DNA from: Fidelibacterota bacterium
GTDB lineage: Bacteria > Fidelibacterota > UBA2242 > JAFGTP01
Length of the DNA stretch: 64,000 bases
Assembly: GCA_016934035.1 (NCBI GenBank)
Contig: JAFGTP010000030.1
Span: 1 to 64,000, forward strand
Direction of reading: 5' to 3'
Shown here: in pieces, positions 37,146 to 45,923 of the stretch
How positions within the stretch are numbered: position 1 is the first letter of the stretch
How the letters are laid out: every line of letters starts with the position of its first letter
Notes under the pieces: generated by a model
Databases searched by the model: none
Told to the model about the DNA's origin: nothing
Seen by the model: only the letters and a program-made list of their open reading frames with translations
Translations under genes and position numbers: made by a program

Positions 37146-39287
37146 ATGACGGAATTCATCACACGATTAAAACAATGCCGCCTGCTTCGTCTTTATCAAA
37201 AATTCCCTTTAAAACCGGCTGCCAGCGCTTTTTTAATTCAAAAGGATATCGCCCTGTTTGTACCGGAAAATTTTGATAAAAAGTCTCACTTACCCTCTTT
37301 TGCGTTGGTAAAAGAACCGGAGTATTTTGATATACTTCCGGAAAACTGGCCGACAAAAGTAAAATTTACCGAATCCAAAAATCGCAGTATTGTTCAGATC
37401 AAAACCGGCAAAAAAACTGATCTTTACGGAACCGGTGAGGTTACGGGCCCCTTACACCGAAATGGTACCAGCCGCATTTTTTGGAACACGGATAATTTCA
37501 CCTATCTGCGAAATGGCGGAAAAAAACTCTATCAATCCCACCCCTGGGTTTTGGGTGTGCGCAAAAACGGCAGCGCTTTTGGCGTGCTGGCTGACTGTAC
37601 CTGGAAAATGGAGGTGATTTTGGACAGGGCCATTACCTTTGTGTCAAAATCTGCGCCTTTTCGCATCATTATCATCGAAAAGGAAACACCCCAGGAAGTA
37701 CTCAAAGCCCTGGCAGACCTGACGGGAAAGATGGAATTGCCGCCACTCTGGAGTCTTGGTTTTCAGCAATGCCGCTGGTCCTACTTTCCCGATACAAAAG
37801 TAAAAGCCATAGCCAACACCTTCCGCGCAAAAAAAATACCCTGTGATGTCCTCTGGATGGATATCGATTATATGGAAGGCTTTCGGGTCTTCACCTTTTC
37901 AAAAAATTACTTTCCTGACCCGGAAAGCCTCAATCACTATCTCCATGAAAAAGGTTTTAAGTCTGTCTGGATGATCGATCCCGGCGTTAAATATGATCCC
38001 GGCTATTTTATCTATGATTCCGGTACGGAATGGGATGTCTGGGTCAGAGACAAAGCGGGTGAAAATTATCTGGGACAGGTATGGCCGGGTAACTGCGTCT
38101 TTCCTGATTTTACAACCGTCCAGGCTAACCGATGGTGGAAAGACCTCTGCAAAGACTTCATGTCCCAAGGTATTGATGGCGTCTGGAACGATATGAATGA
38201 ACCTTCGGTTTTTAATGGAAAAGACTGGACCATGCCGGAGGATAATATTCACCGGGGCAGTGATACATTGCCCAAAGACACTCATTTGCGCTATCACAAT
38301 GTCTATGGAATGATGATGGTCAAAGCCTCCCGTGAAGGTATACTTGAAGCCAACCCGGACAAGCGTCCCTTTGTCCTTTCTCGGGCAAATTTTCTGGGCG
38401 GACAGCGCTATGCCGCCACCTGGACCGGAGACAATGCATCCCGATGGAAACACCTCAAAATGTCCATTCCCATGAGCCTAAACCTTTCGCTTTCCGGACA
38501 ACCCTTCAACGGACCGGATATCGGTGGCTTTGCTTTCAATGCCAGTGCTGACCTCTTTGGCCATTGGATTGCCACTGGCGCTTTTTATCCTTTCTCTCGG
38601 GCCCATTCCATGACCCGCACTAAAGATCATGAACCCTGGTCCTTCGGCGATGAAATAGAAAAGGCGGTACAGACAGCCCTGGAACGCCGATATCGGCTGC
38701 TGCCTTATCTTTATACACTTTTTCATACAGCATCAATCAGCGGGCAGCCGATCCTGCAGCCGGTATTTTTCGCTGATATTCAGGATAAAAAACTGCGCCG
38801 GGAACAGGAGGCTTTTTTATTGGGCCCGGACCTGCTGGTCGTTCCCAGGTGGGCGAATAATCCTTCACTTCCCCGGGGAAAGTGGCACACAATTTCACTG
38901 CTGGAAGAAGGTCGTGAAAAGGACCGCTTCCAGCCGGAACTAAAAATCCGCCCTGGTGCCATTGTCCCCGCTTCCAGGGTAATTCAAACCACTGCAGATT
39001 ATTCCCTGCAGGAATTGGAACTGCTGGTTTCGCTGGATGAGTCCGGGAGCGCCCGGGGAAACCTCTACCACGATGCCGGCGATGGTTTTGATTATCTGAA
39101 AAACCAATATGCTCAGGTCTTTTTTTCAGCGGAAAAATCCAAGGGAGAAGTCCTGATCAGAATTATAAAAACCGAGGGGAGTTTCCCGTTGAAACCCAAG
39201 AAAATTACCATTTCCCTATACACCGATACCGGAATACTGAAAGGGGAAAGTTCTGAATCCAAAACAATAAGGATCCTAATAAAATGA
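37146..39287 (+). CDS. Glycoside hydrolase family 31 (alpha-glucosidase/xylosidase type)
   Basis: A 713-residue enzyme without a signal peptide, so probably cytosolic. N-terminal beta domain with DLYGTGEVTGPLHRNG; catalytic barrel with WSLGFQQCRWSYFPD, CDVLWMDIDYMEGF, nucleophile WNDMNEPSVF (Asp349), acid/base WTGDNAS (Asp429), and GPDIGGF with RAHS; then C-terminal beta domains. These are GH31 hallmarks; alpha-glucosidase is the commonest activity with this motif set, but xylosidase or transglucosidase cannot be excluded. It overlaps the next GNAT gene by four bases (ATGA). Confidence 0.93.
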   Translation: MTEFITRLKQCRLLRLYQKFPLKPAASAFLIQKDIALFVPENFDKKSHLPSFALVKEPEYFDILPENWPTKVKFTESKNRSIVQIKTGKKTDLYGTGEVTGPLHRNGTSRIFWNTDNFTYLRNGGKKLYQSHPWVLGVRKNGSAFGVLADCTWKMEVILDRAITFVSKSAPFRIIIIEKETPQEVLKALADLTGKMELPPLWSLGFQQCRWSYFPDTKVKAIANTFRAKKIPCDVLWMDIDYMEGFRVFTFSKNYFPDPESLNHYLHEKGFKSVWMIDPGVKYDPGYFIYDSGTEWDVWVRDKAGENYLGQVWPGNCVFPDFTTVQANRWWKDLCKDFMSQGIDGVWNDMNEPSVFNGKDWTMPEDNIHRGSDTLPKDTHLRYHNVYGMMMVKASREGILEANPDKRPFVLSRANFLGGQRYAATWTGDNASRWKHLKMSIPMSLNLSLSGQPFNGPDIGGFAFNASADLFGHWIATGAFYPFSRAHSMTRTKDHEPWSFGDEIEKAVQTALERRYRLLPYLYTLFHTASISGQPILQPVFFADIQDKKLRREQEAFLLGPDLLVVPRWANNPSLPRGKWHTISLLEEGREKDRFQPELKIRPGAIVPASRVIQTTADYSLQELELLVSLDESGSARGNLYHDAGDGFDYLKNQYAQVFFSAEKSKGEVLIRIIKTEGSFPLKPKKITISLYTDTGILKGESSESKTIRILIK

Positions 39288-39835
39288 TCATCAAAGTGAG
39301 TGACACAATTCAGTTAAAATCTTTGGAAACACAACACGTTCCATCCCTGTTTTACATCATTGACACACAGCGGGAATATCTGGGAAGATGGTTGCCTTTT
39401 GTTCATTTCACCCATAAAATTGAGCATACCGAACTGTTTGTCAAATCTGTCGTCTATGCACCGGAAAGTCGTTTTGAGCACATCTTTACTATCTTTTATC
39501 AAGATGAGATTGTCGGATTGATTGGTTTTAAAGACAGCGATAGAGCCAATCAGAAAACCGAACTGGGGTACTGGCTTTCTGAAAAATTTCAAAAAAAAGG
39601 CATTGTGACCCAATCAGTCCGGGCCCTTTGCAGCTTTGCTTTTGAAGAGTTGAAAATAAATCGTCTTCAAATCAAAGTGGCTAACGGAAATATTCCCAGC
39701 AAAAAAATTCCCCGACGATTGAATTTTCACTTTGAAGGAATTGAAAGAGAAGGAGAGAAGCAATACGACGGCAGCTTTGCGGACCTGGAAATCTACAGTC
39801 TGTTAAAAATTGAATTTCTTAAACAAAAGGATTAA
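39284..39835 (+). CDS. GNAT-family N-acetyltransferase (RimJ/RimL-like)
   Basis: A 183-residue cytosolic GNAT protein. The pattern LKSLETQHVPSLFYIIDTQREYLGRWLPF, IVGLIGFKDSDRANQKTELGYWLSEKFQKKGI and ALCSFAFEELKINRLQIKVANGNIPSKKIPRRLNF follows the RimJ/RimL-type group that acetylates protein N-termini or small amines. The Q/RxxGxG/A pyrophosphate loop is modified (KFQKKGI). Its ATG overlaps the GH31 stop. Confidence 0.88.
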   Translation: MIIKVSDTIQLKSLETQHVPSLFYIIDTQREYLGRWLPFVHFTHKIEHTELFVKSVVYAPESRFEHIFTIFYQDEIVGLIGFKDSDRANQKTELGYWLSEKFQKKGIVTQSVRALCSFAFEELKINRLQIKVANGNIPSKKIPRRLNFHFEGIEREGEKQYDGSFADLEIYSLLKIEFLKQKD

Positions 39836-39837
39836 TT

Positions 39838-40047
39838 ATGGAACATCAAAACTGGCATTGCCCCAAATGCGGCAACACCGAATTTGAAACCGACCAGTTT
39901 GCAGCCACAGGTGGAGGGTTTTCAAAAATATTCGATGTGCAGAACAAAAAGTTTACAACCGTAACCTGTACACGCTGCAAATATACGGAACTTTACAAAA
40001 CAGAAACCAGTAGGCTGGGTAATATCTTCGACTTTCTGACCAATTGA
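39838..40047 (+). CDS. Small zinc-ribbon protein (DUF2082-type)
   Basis: A 69-residue cytosolic protein with CPKC near the N-terminus and CTRC near the middle, forming one zinc ribbon, with GNTEFETDQFAATGGG and the C-terminal LGNIFDFLTN, both typical of DUF2082 nucleic-acid-binding-like proteins. AAGGA precedes the ATG. Its stop codon abuts the stop of the convergent YjbR-like gene in TGATCA, so nothing separates the two genes. Confidence 0.85.
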   Translation: MEHQNWHCPKCGNTEFETDQFAATGGGFSKIFDVQNKKFTTVTCTRCKYTELYKTETSRLGNIFDFLTN

Positions 40048-40410
40048 TCAGAGCAATTGGTCCCGGTCTGATTTTTTCAAACTTTTTACAATCAACCGGT
40101 AAGAATCTTCGATCAGATCATCTATTAGCTCCACGGGCAAGGTGCCGTCAAGGATGATGGTATTCCAGTGTTTTTTATTCATGTAGTAGCCGGGAATGAT
40201 TGCAGTATATAAAGAACGCAGGGCTTCGGCATCATTGGGATCACATTTTAGATTGATGCGCAGAGGGTCCTCGTCCATGGCCACCAGCGCAAACATTTTA
40301 TTGATTACCCGAAAACACGCTGTCACATCGTCAAAGGGAAAATCCAGGGTTGCTTTTTTGTATTTCAAAAGTTTGGTTTTCAATTCTTCATAGCCTATTG
40401 GACCAGCCAT
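40048..40410 (-). CDS. MmcQ/YjbR-family protein
   Basis: A 120-residue cytosolic protein of the YjbR/CyaY-like (DUF419) fold, with DFPFDDVTACFRVINKMFALV, LRINLKCDPNDAEALRSLY and GYYMNKKHWNTIILDG. The family may bind DNA but its role is unsettled. The ATG at 40410 overlaps the end of the SpoIIAA-like gene by 16 bases, so the two are coupled. Confidence 0.88.
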   Translation of the reverse strand: MAGPIGYEELKTKLLKYKKATLDFPFDDVTACFRVINKMFALVAMDEDPLRINLKCDPNDAEALRSLYTAIIPGYYMNKKHWNTIILDGTLPVELIDDLIEDSYRLIVKSLKKSDRDQLL

Positions 40411-40760
40411 TCCTTTGCTTCCTCCATTTTTCGAAAAATTTTCAATTTTAACCCGCGATTGATTACAACATCCTCAAAAAACAGTGTGTCTTCCAATTTG
40501 TTTTCATTGGGAACCAGGGCTATTTTTGCAAAACTGGGCGCCTGGACTGCGATGAATTCCCCCAATTCGTAAAGGTCCACCGTGCCGAGTTTGTAGATCA
40601 GTTGCCTTTCATCAATGAGTGCCTTGGTCAATCCGGTTTTTACACCGGCTTTAATCAGATCAGCTGCATATTGTTTTACATCACTGAGGCTTCCATCAAA
40701 CCCCAAGGTTGTTACAAAAAAAATTTCATCCTCAATTTTTGTTGTAAACTGTATTGCCAT
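40395..40760 (-). CDS. SpoIIAA-like (STAS/SEC14-fold) protein
   Basis: A 121-residue cytosolic protein. KALIDERQLIYKLGTVDLYELGEF, a strand FAKIALVPNE and a final FFEDVVINRGLKLKIFRKMEEAKEWL match the SpoIIAA-like/DUF3478 group of STAS-related proteins. These have no phosphorylatable Ser of classical anti-anti-sigma factors that I can identify. GGAGG precedes the ATG. Function is unknown. Confidence 0.75.
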   Translation of the reverse strand: MAIQFTTKIEDEIFFVTTLGFDGSLSDVKQYAADLIKAGVKTGLTKALIDERQLIYKLGTVDLYELGEFIAVQAPSFAKIALVPNENKLEDTLFFEDVVINRGLKLKIFRKMEEAKEWLVQ

Positions 40761-40783
40761 TTTATTCCTCCATGAATAAATAT

Positions 40784-42442
40784 TTATAAAATTCTTCCCG
40801 GCAATTCCCCTGTATGTTCACCTTTGCTGATAACCACTTTTCCGTTTATCAGAACATATTCAATGCCGCTGGCATATTGATGCGGATCAGTAAAGGTTGC
40901 CCGGTCAATTACTGTTTCCGGATTAAAGACTGTGATATCTGCATAATAATCCTGTCTAATCTCACCCCGCCGGTCAAAGTGCAGTTTGCGGGCCGACAGG
41001 GAGGTCATTTTCTGAATCGCAGTCTGCCAGTCAAAAAGCTTTTCTTCACGACAATATTTGCCAAGGACACGGGCAAAAGTCCCGTAATAGCGGGGATGGG
41101 GGTTTCCCTGATGTAATTTTCCATAAGGCGCAGTGGCGTTGCCATCGGAACCAATGACGCAAAGCGGATCTGCCAGCACTTTTTTCAGGTTATTTTCATC
41201 CATCGCAAAGCCAATAGCACCGACATTATTGCGCTCTTCTATTAGCAGATCAAAAACAAACTGCGTGGGTGTTTTTCCGGTTTTTTCAGCGGCTTCATGG
41301 ATGGTTTTTCCCTGCCATTTTTTATTATGCTCCAGGTTGCAGGAGCTGATCATGACATGGTCCCAGCCACCAATCAGGGTAGCCCGGGTATTCATGTATT
41401 CGGCAATCTGGGGAGCGGTTTTCCGGTCCTTCATACGGGCCAGAATTTCATCAGTTTCACCCTGTCTGGACCAGAGAGGCAGAAAAGAATCCAGTCCGGT
41501 GCCCCAGGCATTGTATGGATAACGGTCTATTTGGACGTCAATACCCTCGTCTTTGGCTTCATGGACTATTTTTAGCATATTGTCCACCTTATGCCAGTTA
41601 GGGCGATTGCAGGCTTTGAAATGTGAAATTTGCAGTGAGACGCCGGACCTTCGGGCGATGTCCACCGCTTCCAGCATGGCTTCTTCCACCCTGGCATCTT
41701 CACTCCTGACGTGTGTGGAATAAACGCCTCCCCTTTCTTTCACGACCCGGCACAGTTCCACCAGTTCTTCCGTGTCGGCATAGCTTCCGGGAGCATATTC
41801 CAGGCCTGTTGACAGACCCAGCGATCCCTTTTCCAGGGATGAAGCCAGCACCGCTTTCATTTTTTCCAATTCTTCCGTCGTGGGTTTCCGGTCATTTCTG
41901 CCCATGACAAAGGCACGCAAATCGCCATGCCCCGTGAAGCTTGCATAATTGATCCCCAGCGGGTTTTTTCGCAATTCATCAAAAAATCCCTGAATATCGT
42001 GCCATTTAACATCTATACCATATTTTTCTTTGTTGATCCGGGCCAGTTCTGTGGCATCCGCCTCGGTCAGGGGAAAAGGGGAGTAGCCGCAATTTCCGGA
42101 AACTTCAGTGGTGACACCCTGCCTGACTTTGCTTTCACCACGGGAATTGACCAGCAATTCCATATCCGTATGAGTATGAATATCAATGAATCCCGGCGAA
42201 ACATAGAGGCCTTTGGCATAAATGATCTGAGTGGCTTTGGCGCCGGTAAGGTCTTCAATAGCGATGATTTTGTCACCTAACAATCCGACATCCGTCATGA
42301 TACCGGGATTTCCCAGCCCGTCAAAGACCGTTCCGCCTTTGATGATCAGGTCAAATTTGGGCTGCCGGCTACAACCGACGCAAATCCCGACGCCGGCCAG
42401 GGTTCCGGCCTTGATAAATGTTCTTCGCGAAATAGGCTCCAT
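40784..42442 (-). CDS. N-acyl-D-amino-acid deacylase-like amidohydrolase (Tat-exported lipoprotein)
   Basis: A 552-residue metal-dependent amidohydrolase. The leader SRRTFIKAG is a twin-arginine signal and CVGC downstream can serve as a lipobox, so it is likely a membrane-anchored periplasmic enzyme. Catalytic features of D-aminoacylases: GFIDIHTHTDME, GNCGYS, GHGDLR, STHVRSED, LQISHFKA, ASSGDG-equivalent IGSDGNA, and HPRYYGTFARVLGKYCREE. It would cleave N-acyl D-amino acids or D-dipeptides, which suits turnover of peptidoglycan or peptides. AAGGAAG precedes the ATG. Confidence 0.9.
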   Translation of the reverse strand: MEPISRRTFIKAGTLAGVGICVGCSRQPKFDLIIKGGTVFDGLGNPGIMTDVGLLGDKIIAIEDLTGAKATQIIYAKGLYVSPGFIDIHTHTDMELLVNSRGESKVRQGVTTEVSGNCGYSPFPLTEADATELARINKEKYGIDVKWHDIQGFFDELRKNPLGINYASFTGHGDLRAFVMGRNDRKPTTEELEKMKAVLASSLEKGSLGLSTGLEYAPGSYADTEELVELCRVVKERGGVYSTHVRSEDARVEEAMLEAVDIARRSGVSLQISHFKACNRPNWHKVDNMLKIVHEAKDEGIDVQIDRYPYNAWGTGLDSFLPLWSRQGETDEILARMKDRKTAPQIAEYMNTRATLIGGWDHVMISSCNLEHNKKWQGKTIHEAAEKTGKTPTQFVFDLLIEERNNVGAIGFAMDENNLKKVLADPLCVIGSDGNATAPYGKLHQGNPHPRYYGTFARVLGKYCREEKLFDWQTAIQKMTSLSARKLHFDRRGEIRQDYYADITVFNPETVIDRATFTDPHQYASGIEYVLINGKVVISKGEHTGELPGRIL

Positions 42443-42506
42443 ATTGCTTCCTTCCGATTTAGTTGAAAAAACTTATTGTAAAATTATAGTAATGGCAAGG
42501 TACAAG

Positions 42507-43118
42507 TTATGTATTCAATAAATTTTGTAAATATTCAAAAAAGAGACCGGCGTGATAGCCGTCAGCTAGTCCGTGATGCGCATGAATCGACACAGGGACC
42601 CGGTGCTGTTTATTGTGCCGGTATCTTTGGCCAAAACTGATCTTGGGAATGGAATCTGAAATGCGATAGTTCCTCGGATGTGAAATGGCTGTGAACCGCA
42701 CCCAGGGAAGAGCTGAAAAGTGGATGGTATCCGGGCGTTCTGAGTTTTCCGTGACCCGCAATCCGCAGGAATTCCGGACCGCCTCAATTTCCTTCTCCGC
42801 CACCAGTCTGAATTCTTCATAGTCCGCAGAAAACTCAATGAAGGTAAAGGCGAAACTATGGTCCTGCCGGGCCACCGTGGCACTGACATGAATGGTATCA
42901 AAACAGACTACGTTATCACCCTGAATGCGGCATTTGAATGCCTCGATTTGATTAATGCTTTCGGCGGTCTTGTGTAAATATTTCAAAAAAAAGGATAAGC
43001 CTTCCTTTTTGCACGTTTCATAGAGTCGGGTGCAATCCAAATCAGCAACCAAACCGAAAAAAGGTTCGTCAAAATTTTTATAGAATTCAAAATGTTCTCT
43101 GCGAACCCAGTTTTGCAT
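42507..43118 (-). CDS. Chloramphenicol acetyltransferase-like protein
   Basis: A cytosolic protein of about 203 residues in the CAT family. The active-site motif HHGLADG near the C-terminus (VSIHAHHGLADGYH) matches HHxxxDG with the catalytic His, and FDEPFFGLVADLDCT and ALPWVRFTAISHP are typical of the family. Chloramphenicol resistance cannot be assumed; many CAT homologues acetylate other compounds. An ATG at 43133 is an alternative start that overlaps the HAD gene. It follows that gene on the same strand. Confidence 0.87.
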   Translation of the reverse strand: MQNWVRREHFEFYKNFDEPFFGLVADLDCTRLYETCKKEGLSFFLKYLHKTAESINQIEAFKCRIQGDNVVCFDTIHVSATVARQDHSFAFTFIEFSADYEEFRLVAEKEIEAVRNSCGLRVTENSERPDTIHFSALPWVRFTAISHPRNYRISDSIPKISFGQRYRHNKQHRVPVSIHAHHGLADGYHAGLFFEYLQNLLNT

Positions 43119-43119
43119 A

Positions 43120-43830
43120 TCAATCTTCTGCATTGAGCACCAGATTTAGGGTTTCAGTGATGTTTTTGACAACAGGAAAACTGACCAGGTCCGTCGTATT
43201 GACCTGTTCATGGGCCCAGGTTGTATGAAAGGGAACGTGAATAGCATGGCCTCCCAACTCCAAAACCGGTAAAACGTCGGATTTGACAGAATTGCCGATC
43301 ATGAGGAATTGTGTCGGCTCAATATCCAGGTGATTGAGCAGTTTCTGATAATTTTCAGCCTTCTTCTCGCTCATGATTTCAATGTGGTGAAAATATTTTT
43401 CAATACCAGATTTCTCCAGTTTGCGTTCCTGGTCCAGCAAATCACCCTTGGTGGCCACGATCAGTTCAAAACCCTTTTCATGCAGGGTTTTCAGGACTTC
43501 CTCAACACCCGCCAGCAATTCCACCGGTTTTTGAATCATTTCCTTGGCAATGCTCAAAATTTTTTGCAGTTTGTCGGCGGATATCAGTCCCCGGGATATC
43601 TTAAAAGCTGTTTCCAGCAGTGAAAGAGTAAAGGCTTTGATGCCGTATCCGTAACAATTCAGATTGCTAATTTCAGTTTCAAACAAGGCCCGGGATGCTT
43701 CCTCACGGTTGGCAAATTCACTGACCAGGTGGCAGAATTTTTCTTCAGCTTCCAGATAATAGGATTCATTGATCCAGAGCGTATCATCGGCGTCAAACCC
43801 GATTACCCGCAGGTTTTTTTTAGACTTCAA
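43120..43830 (-). CDS. HAD-superfamily hydrolase
   Basis: A 236-residue cytosolic phosphatase of the haloacid dehalogenase type: motif I IGFDADDTLW, motif II VATKG, motif III Lys in MSEKKAENYQK, and motif IV LMIGNSVKSDVLP. A helical cap lies between residues ~20 and 110. The start is TTG at 43830 with AGGAG seven bases upstream. The substrate is unknown. It abuts the CAT-like gene, suggesting co-expression. Confidence 0.9.
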   Translation of the reverse strand: MKSKKNLRVIGFDADDTLWINESYYLEAEEKFCHLVSEFANREEASRALFETEISNLNCYGYGIKAFTLSLLETAFKISRGLISADKLQKILSIAKEMIQKPVELLAGVEEVLKTLHEKGFELIVATKGDLLDQERKLEKSGIEKYFHHIEIMSEKKAENYQKLLNHLDIEPTQFLMIGNSVKSDVLPVLELGGHAIHVPFHTTWAHEQVNTTDLVSFPVVKNITETLNLVLNAED

Positions 43831-43910
43831 ACAAACTCCTGTATGATCAAAAATTTAGGACATCAAACTCTTTTTACAAAATTTATTATCAAATCCGGCC
43901 AAAGCGCCAT

Positions 43911-43946
43911 AAAAAAACCCTGCCGCAGTATTTCGTCGGCAGGGTT
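43911..43946 (-). terminator. Intrinsic terminator of the downstream TonB operon
   Basis: On the minus strand CCCTGCCG and CGGCAGGG form an 8-bp G/C-rich stem (with extra A-T/A pairs) around an eleven-base loop, followed by seven T residues. It closes the five-gene operon that starts at 53608. Confidence 0.9.
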
Positions 43947-43975
43947 CTGTTTTATTCTTTAAGGAAATTGTCCAA

Positions 43976-45904
43976 TCAGTCTTTATCGGGGGCAATCACC
44001 TGGCCCGGTGCCTCGAAGGAATAGGGATTTTCCAGTTCCCGGACTTCACCGCTTCTGGTCTGGTAAGAGAGTTTTTCGGCCCTTAACTTTTCATAGATTT
44101 CGTCACCGGTTACCAAATCCTTCATGAAATAGACCTGAAGCACTGGTTTGTCGGTATAGCGGGTCCGCAGCCGAACAATATTATCATTAAAGGAAAGATG
44201 GCTGGCAAGATAGGGGAATCGGGCCCGGAGCAGAGAATTGTCAGCATTGGGCATAGATATCTCATAAATAGCCAGAGCAATAACCTCTTTCTCATCATAT
44301 TTATTAAATTTTTGGTCAAAGCTAATAAAATAATCGTCAAGAAATTGACGATAGGTGATGGTATTCAGAGTTTTTCCTTCGGAAGCGCACTCAAAATCCA
44401 CCTTGACTTTTTCTTCTTGATCACCTGACTTTTGAATATAAAATTTTTGTTCGATGATATCGCAGATTTGAGACGGAGTCAGGGCCCCTTCCTTATAGGC
44501 GATGGTAATATTGACCGGTTCACCAAAACTGGTGGCCATTCCGCAAATTGCATCATTTCCCTGCAGCAGGTAGACCAGATCACGATTGTCATAGGTATCA
44601 AATATTCCATCTACCGGAACTTCAAAGAGAGTTACCTTCTCTGGCATCTTGTCTACACCAAAATCCCGAATGCGGTATCTGGAGGGTGTAAACATGGCCT
44701 CACGGATACCTTTTTCATTTAGTTTGTCTCCGTCATAATAGATTCTGACTTTGTGCTGGTCTGCCCAGGTGTCCAAGCCGTGAATGCCCTTGGTGTGTCG
44801 CAATTTTGTGGCCAGAGATTTGGAACTGCCAAAGCATTTTACCGAGTTCAATCCTTCCATTTCAAAGGTTTTAATGTTGGCAACCTGCTCAAAGCCGTCC
44901 CACCTTTCGGCCAATGTCTTGAGGGTAAATTGTTGACTGATATAAAAGCCTAAAGCGATCAGCACGACAATGGCGACCGCAGGAAGCCAGTTTAATTTTT
45001 GTCCTGCCAGTGAAATGGCATTGTCCGTCTTGCAAGAGGTGACACAGTCCATACAGAGGTTGCAATCCGGATGGGTCACTTTTTCATATTCCGAGACCTT
45101 GATGCCCTGAGGGCAGGCCCGGTCACAGAGTTTACAGGAAATGCAGGTACTCTTATCCACCTGAATTTTAAAGGGCGAAACCGTAAAAAACCGGAAGCGG
45201 AAAATCTCAATGGCAGCACCAATAATACAAACCAGCAGAACCAGCCAGAGCACATTGATATTGACACCAATCACCCGCAATAATACAAACAGTAAAATAA
45301 CCGGCACCACAATGACGGCATTTTGAAAGATATTGCTCAGGGCGCCCAACGGGCAGACATATTTACACCAGAAAAATCGGATGAACACCGAGAGAAACAC
45401 AACCGTCATAATGGTCAGAATGCCCGCCCACAAAACAACATCACTGTCAAACCCGCTGACCGTGGCGTAATAGGGGTCAAATTTTTTGCACCAAAGTTCA
45501 CTGGTGGTGATGGTAAAATAGGAAGCGAAAAACAGCAGAACATATTTACCCATGCGTAACACACGGTCCCAAAGACCTTCCAGAACCAGGGATTTTCCGA
45601 TTCGGGAATAGAGTTTGTTCAGCCATTCGATGACAGTGCCGACTGGGCAGAGGTAGCCGCAAAAAAGTTTGCTGAAAAGAACCACTCCAAGGAGCAGTAC
45701 GATTCCCATGGAAACCTGTTGCATACTCATGGTGCAGGACATGGATCCCATCCAGAGTTTGGACCCCAGGGACATAATTCCGCCGAAAGGACAATATTTT
45801 TCCAGCTCTGTACCGCGCTTGCCCATCAGCAACAGAACAAGGATCAGGCCGATAATCGCCAATTGAAAGACTAATTTTGTTTTGTTTTGAAACAGTTTTT
45901 TCAT
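43976..45904 (-). CDS. NapH/NosR-like membrane polyferredoxin with C-terminal HMA-like domains
   Basis: A 642-residue inner-membrane protein. Residues ~15-250 hold about five membrane segments with FCGYLCPVGT and FWCKYVCPLGA, the CxxxCP motifs of the NapH/NosR/CcoG electron carriers. A two-cluster ferredoxin domain follows (CISCKLCDRACPQG and CNLCMDCVTSCK), then another membrane segment near 320. The ~310-residue C-terminal part has segments resembling heavy-metal-associated folds (VKCFGSSKSLATKLRHTKGIHG...VRIYYDG), with one Cys rather than CxxC. It would carry electrons across the inner membrane; the acceptor is unknown. It is the last gene of the downstream TonB operon. The HMA resemblance is tentative. 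Confidence 0.8.
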   Translation of the reverse strand: MKKLFQNKTKLVFQLAIIGLILVLLLMGKRGTELEKYCPFGGIMSLGSKLWMGSMSCTMSMQQVSMGIVLLLGVVLFSKLFCGYLCPVGTVIEWLNKLYSRIGKSLVLEGLWDRVLRMGKYVLLFFASYFTITTSELWCKKFDPYYATVSGFDSDVVLWAGILTIMTVVFLSVFIRFFWCKYVCPLGALSNIFQNAVIVVPVILLFVLLRVIGVNINVLWLVLLVCIIGAAIEIFRFRFFTVSPFKIQVDKSTCISCKLCDRACPQGIKVSEYEKVTHPDCNLCMDCVTSCKTDNAISLAGQKLNWLPAVAIVVLIALGFYISQQFTLKTLAERWDGFEQVANIKTFEMEGLNSVKCFGSSKSLATKLRHTKGIHGLDTWADQHKVRIYYDGDKLNEKGIREAMFTPSRYRIRDFGVDKMPEKVTLFEVPVDGIFDTYDNRDLVYLLQGNDAICGMATSFGEPVNITIAYKEGALTPSQICDIIEQKFYIQKSGDQEEKVKVDFECASEGKTLNTITYRQFLDDYFISFDQKFNKYDEKEVIALAIYEISMPNADNSLLRARFPYLASHLSFNDNIVRLRTRYTDKPVLQVYFMKDLVTGDEIYEKLRAEKLSYQTRSGEVRELENPYSFEAPGQVIAPDKD

Positions 45905-45923
45905 GAATAATCTCCCTTGATAT

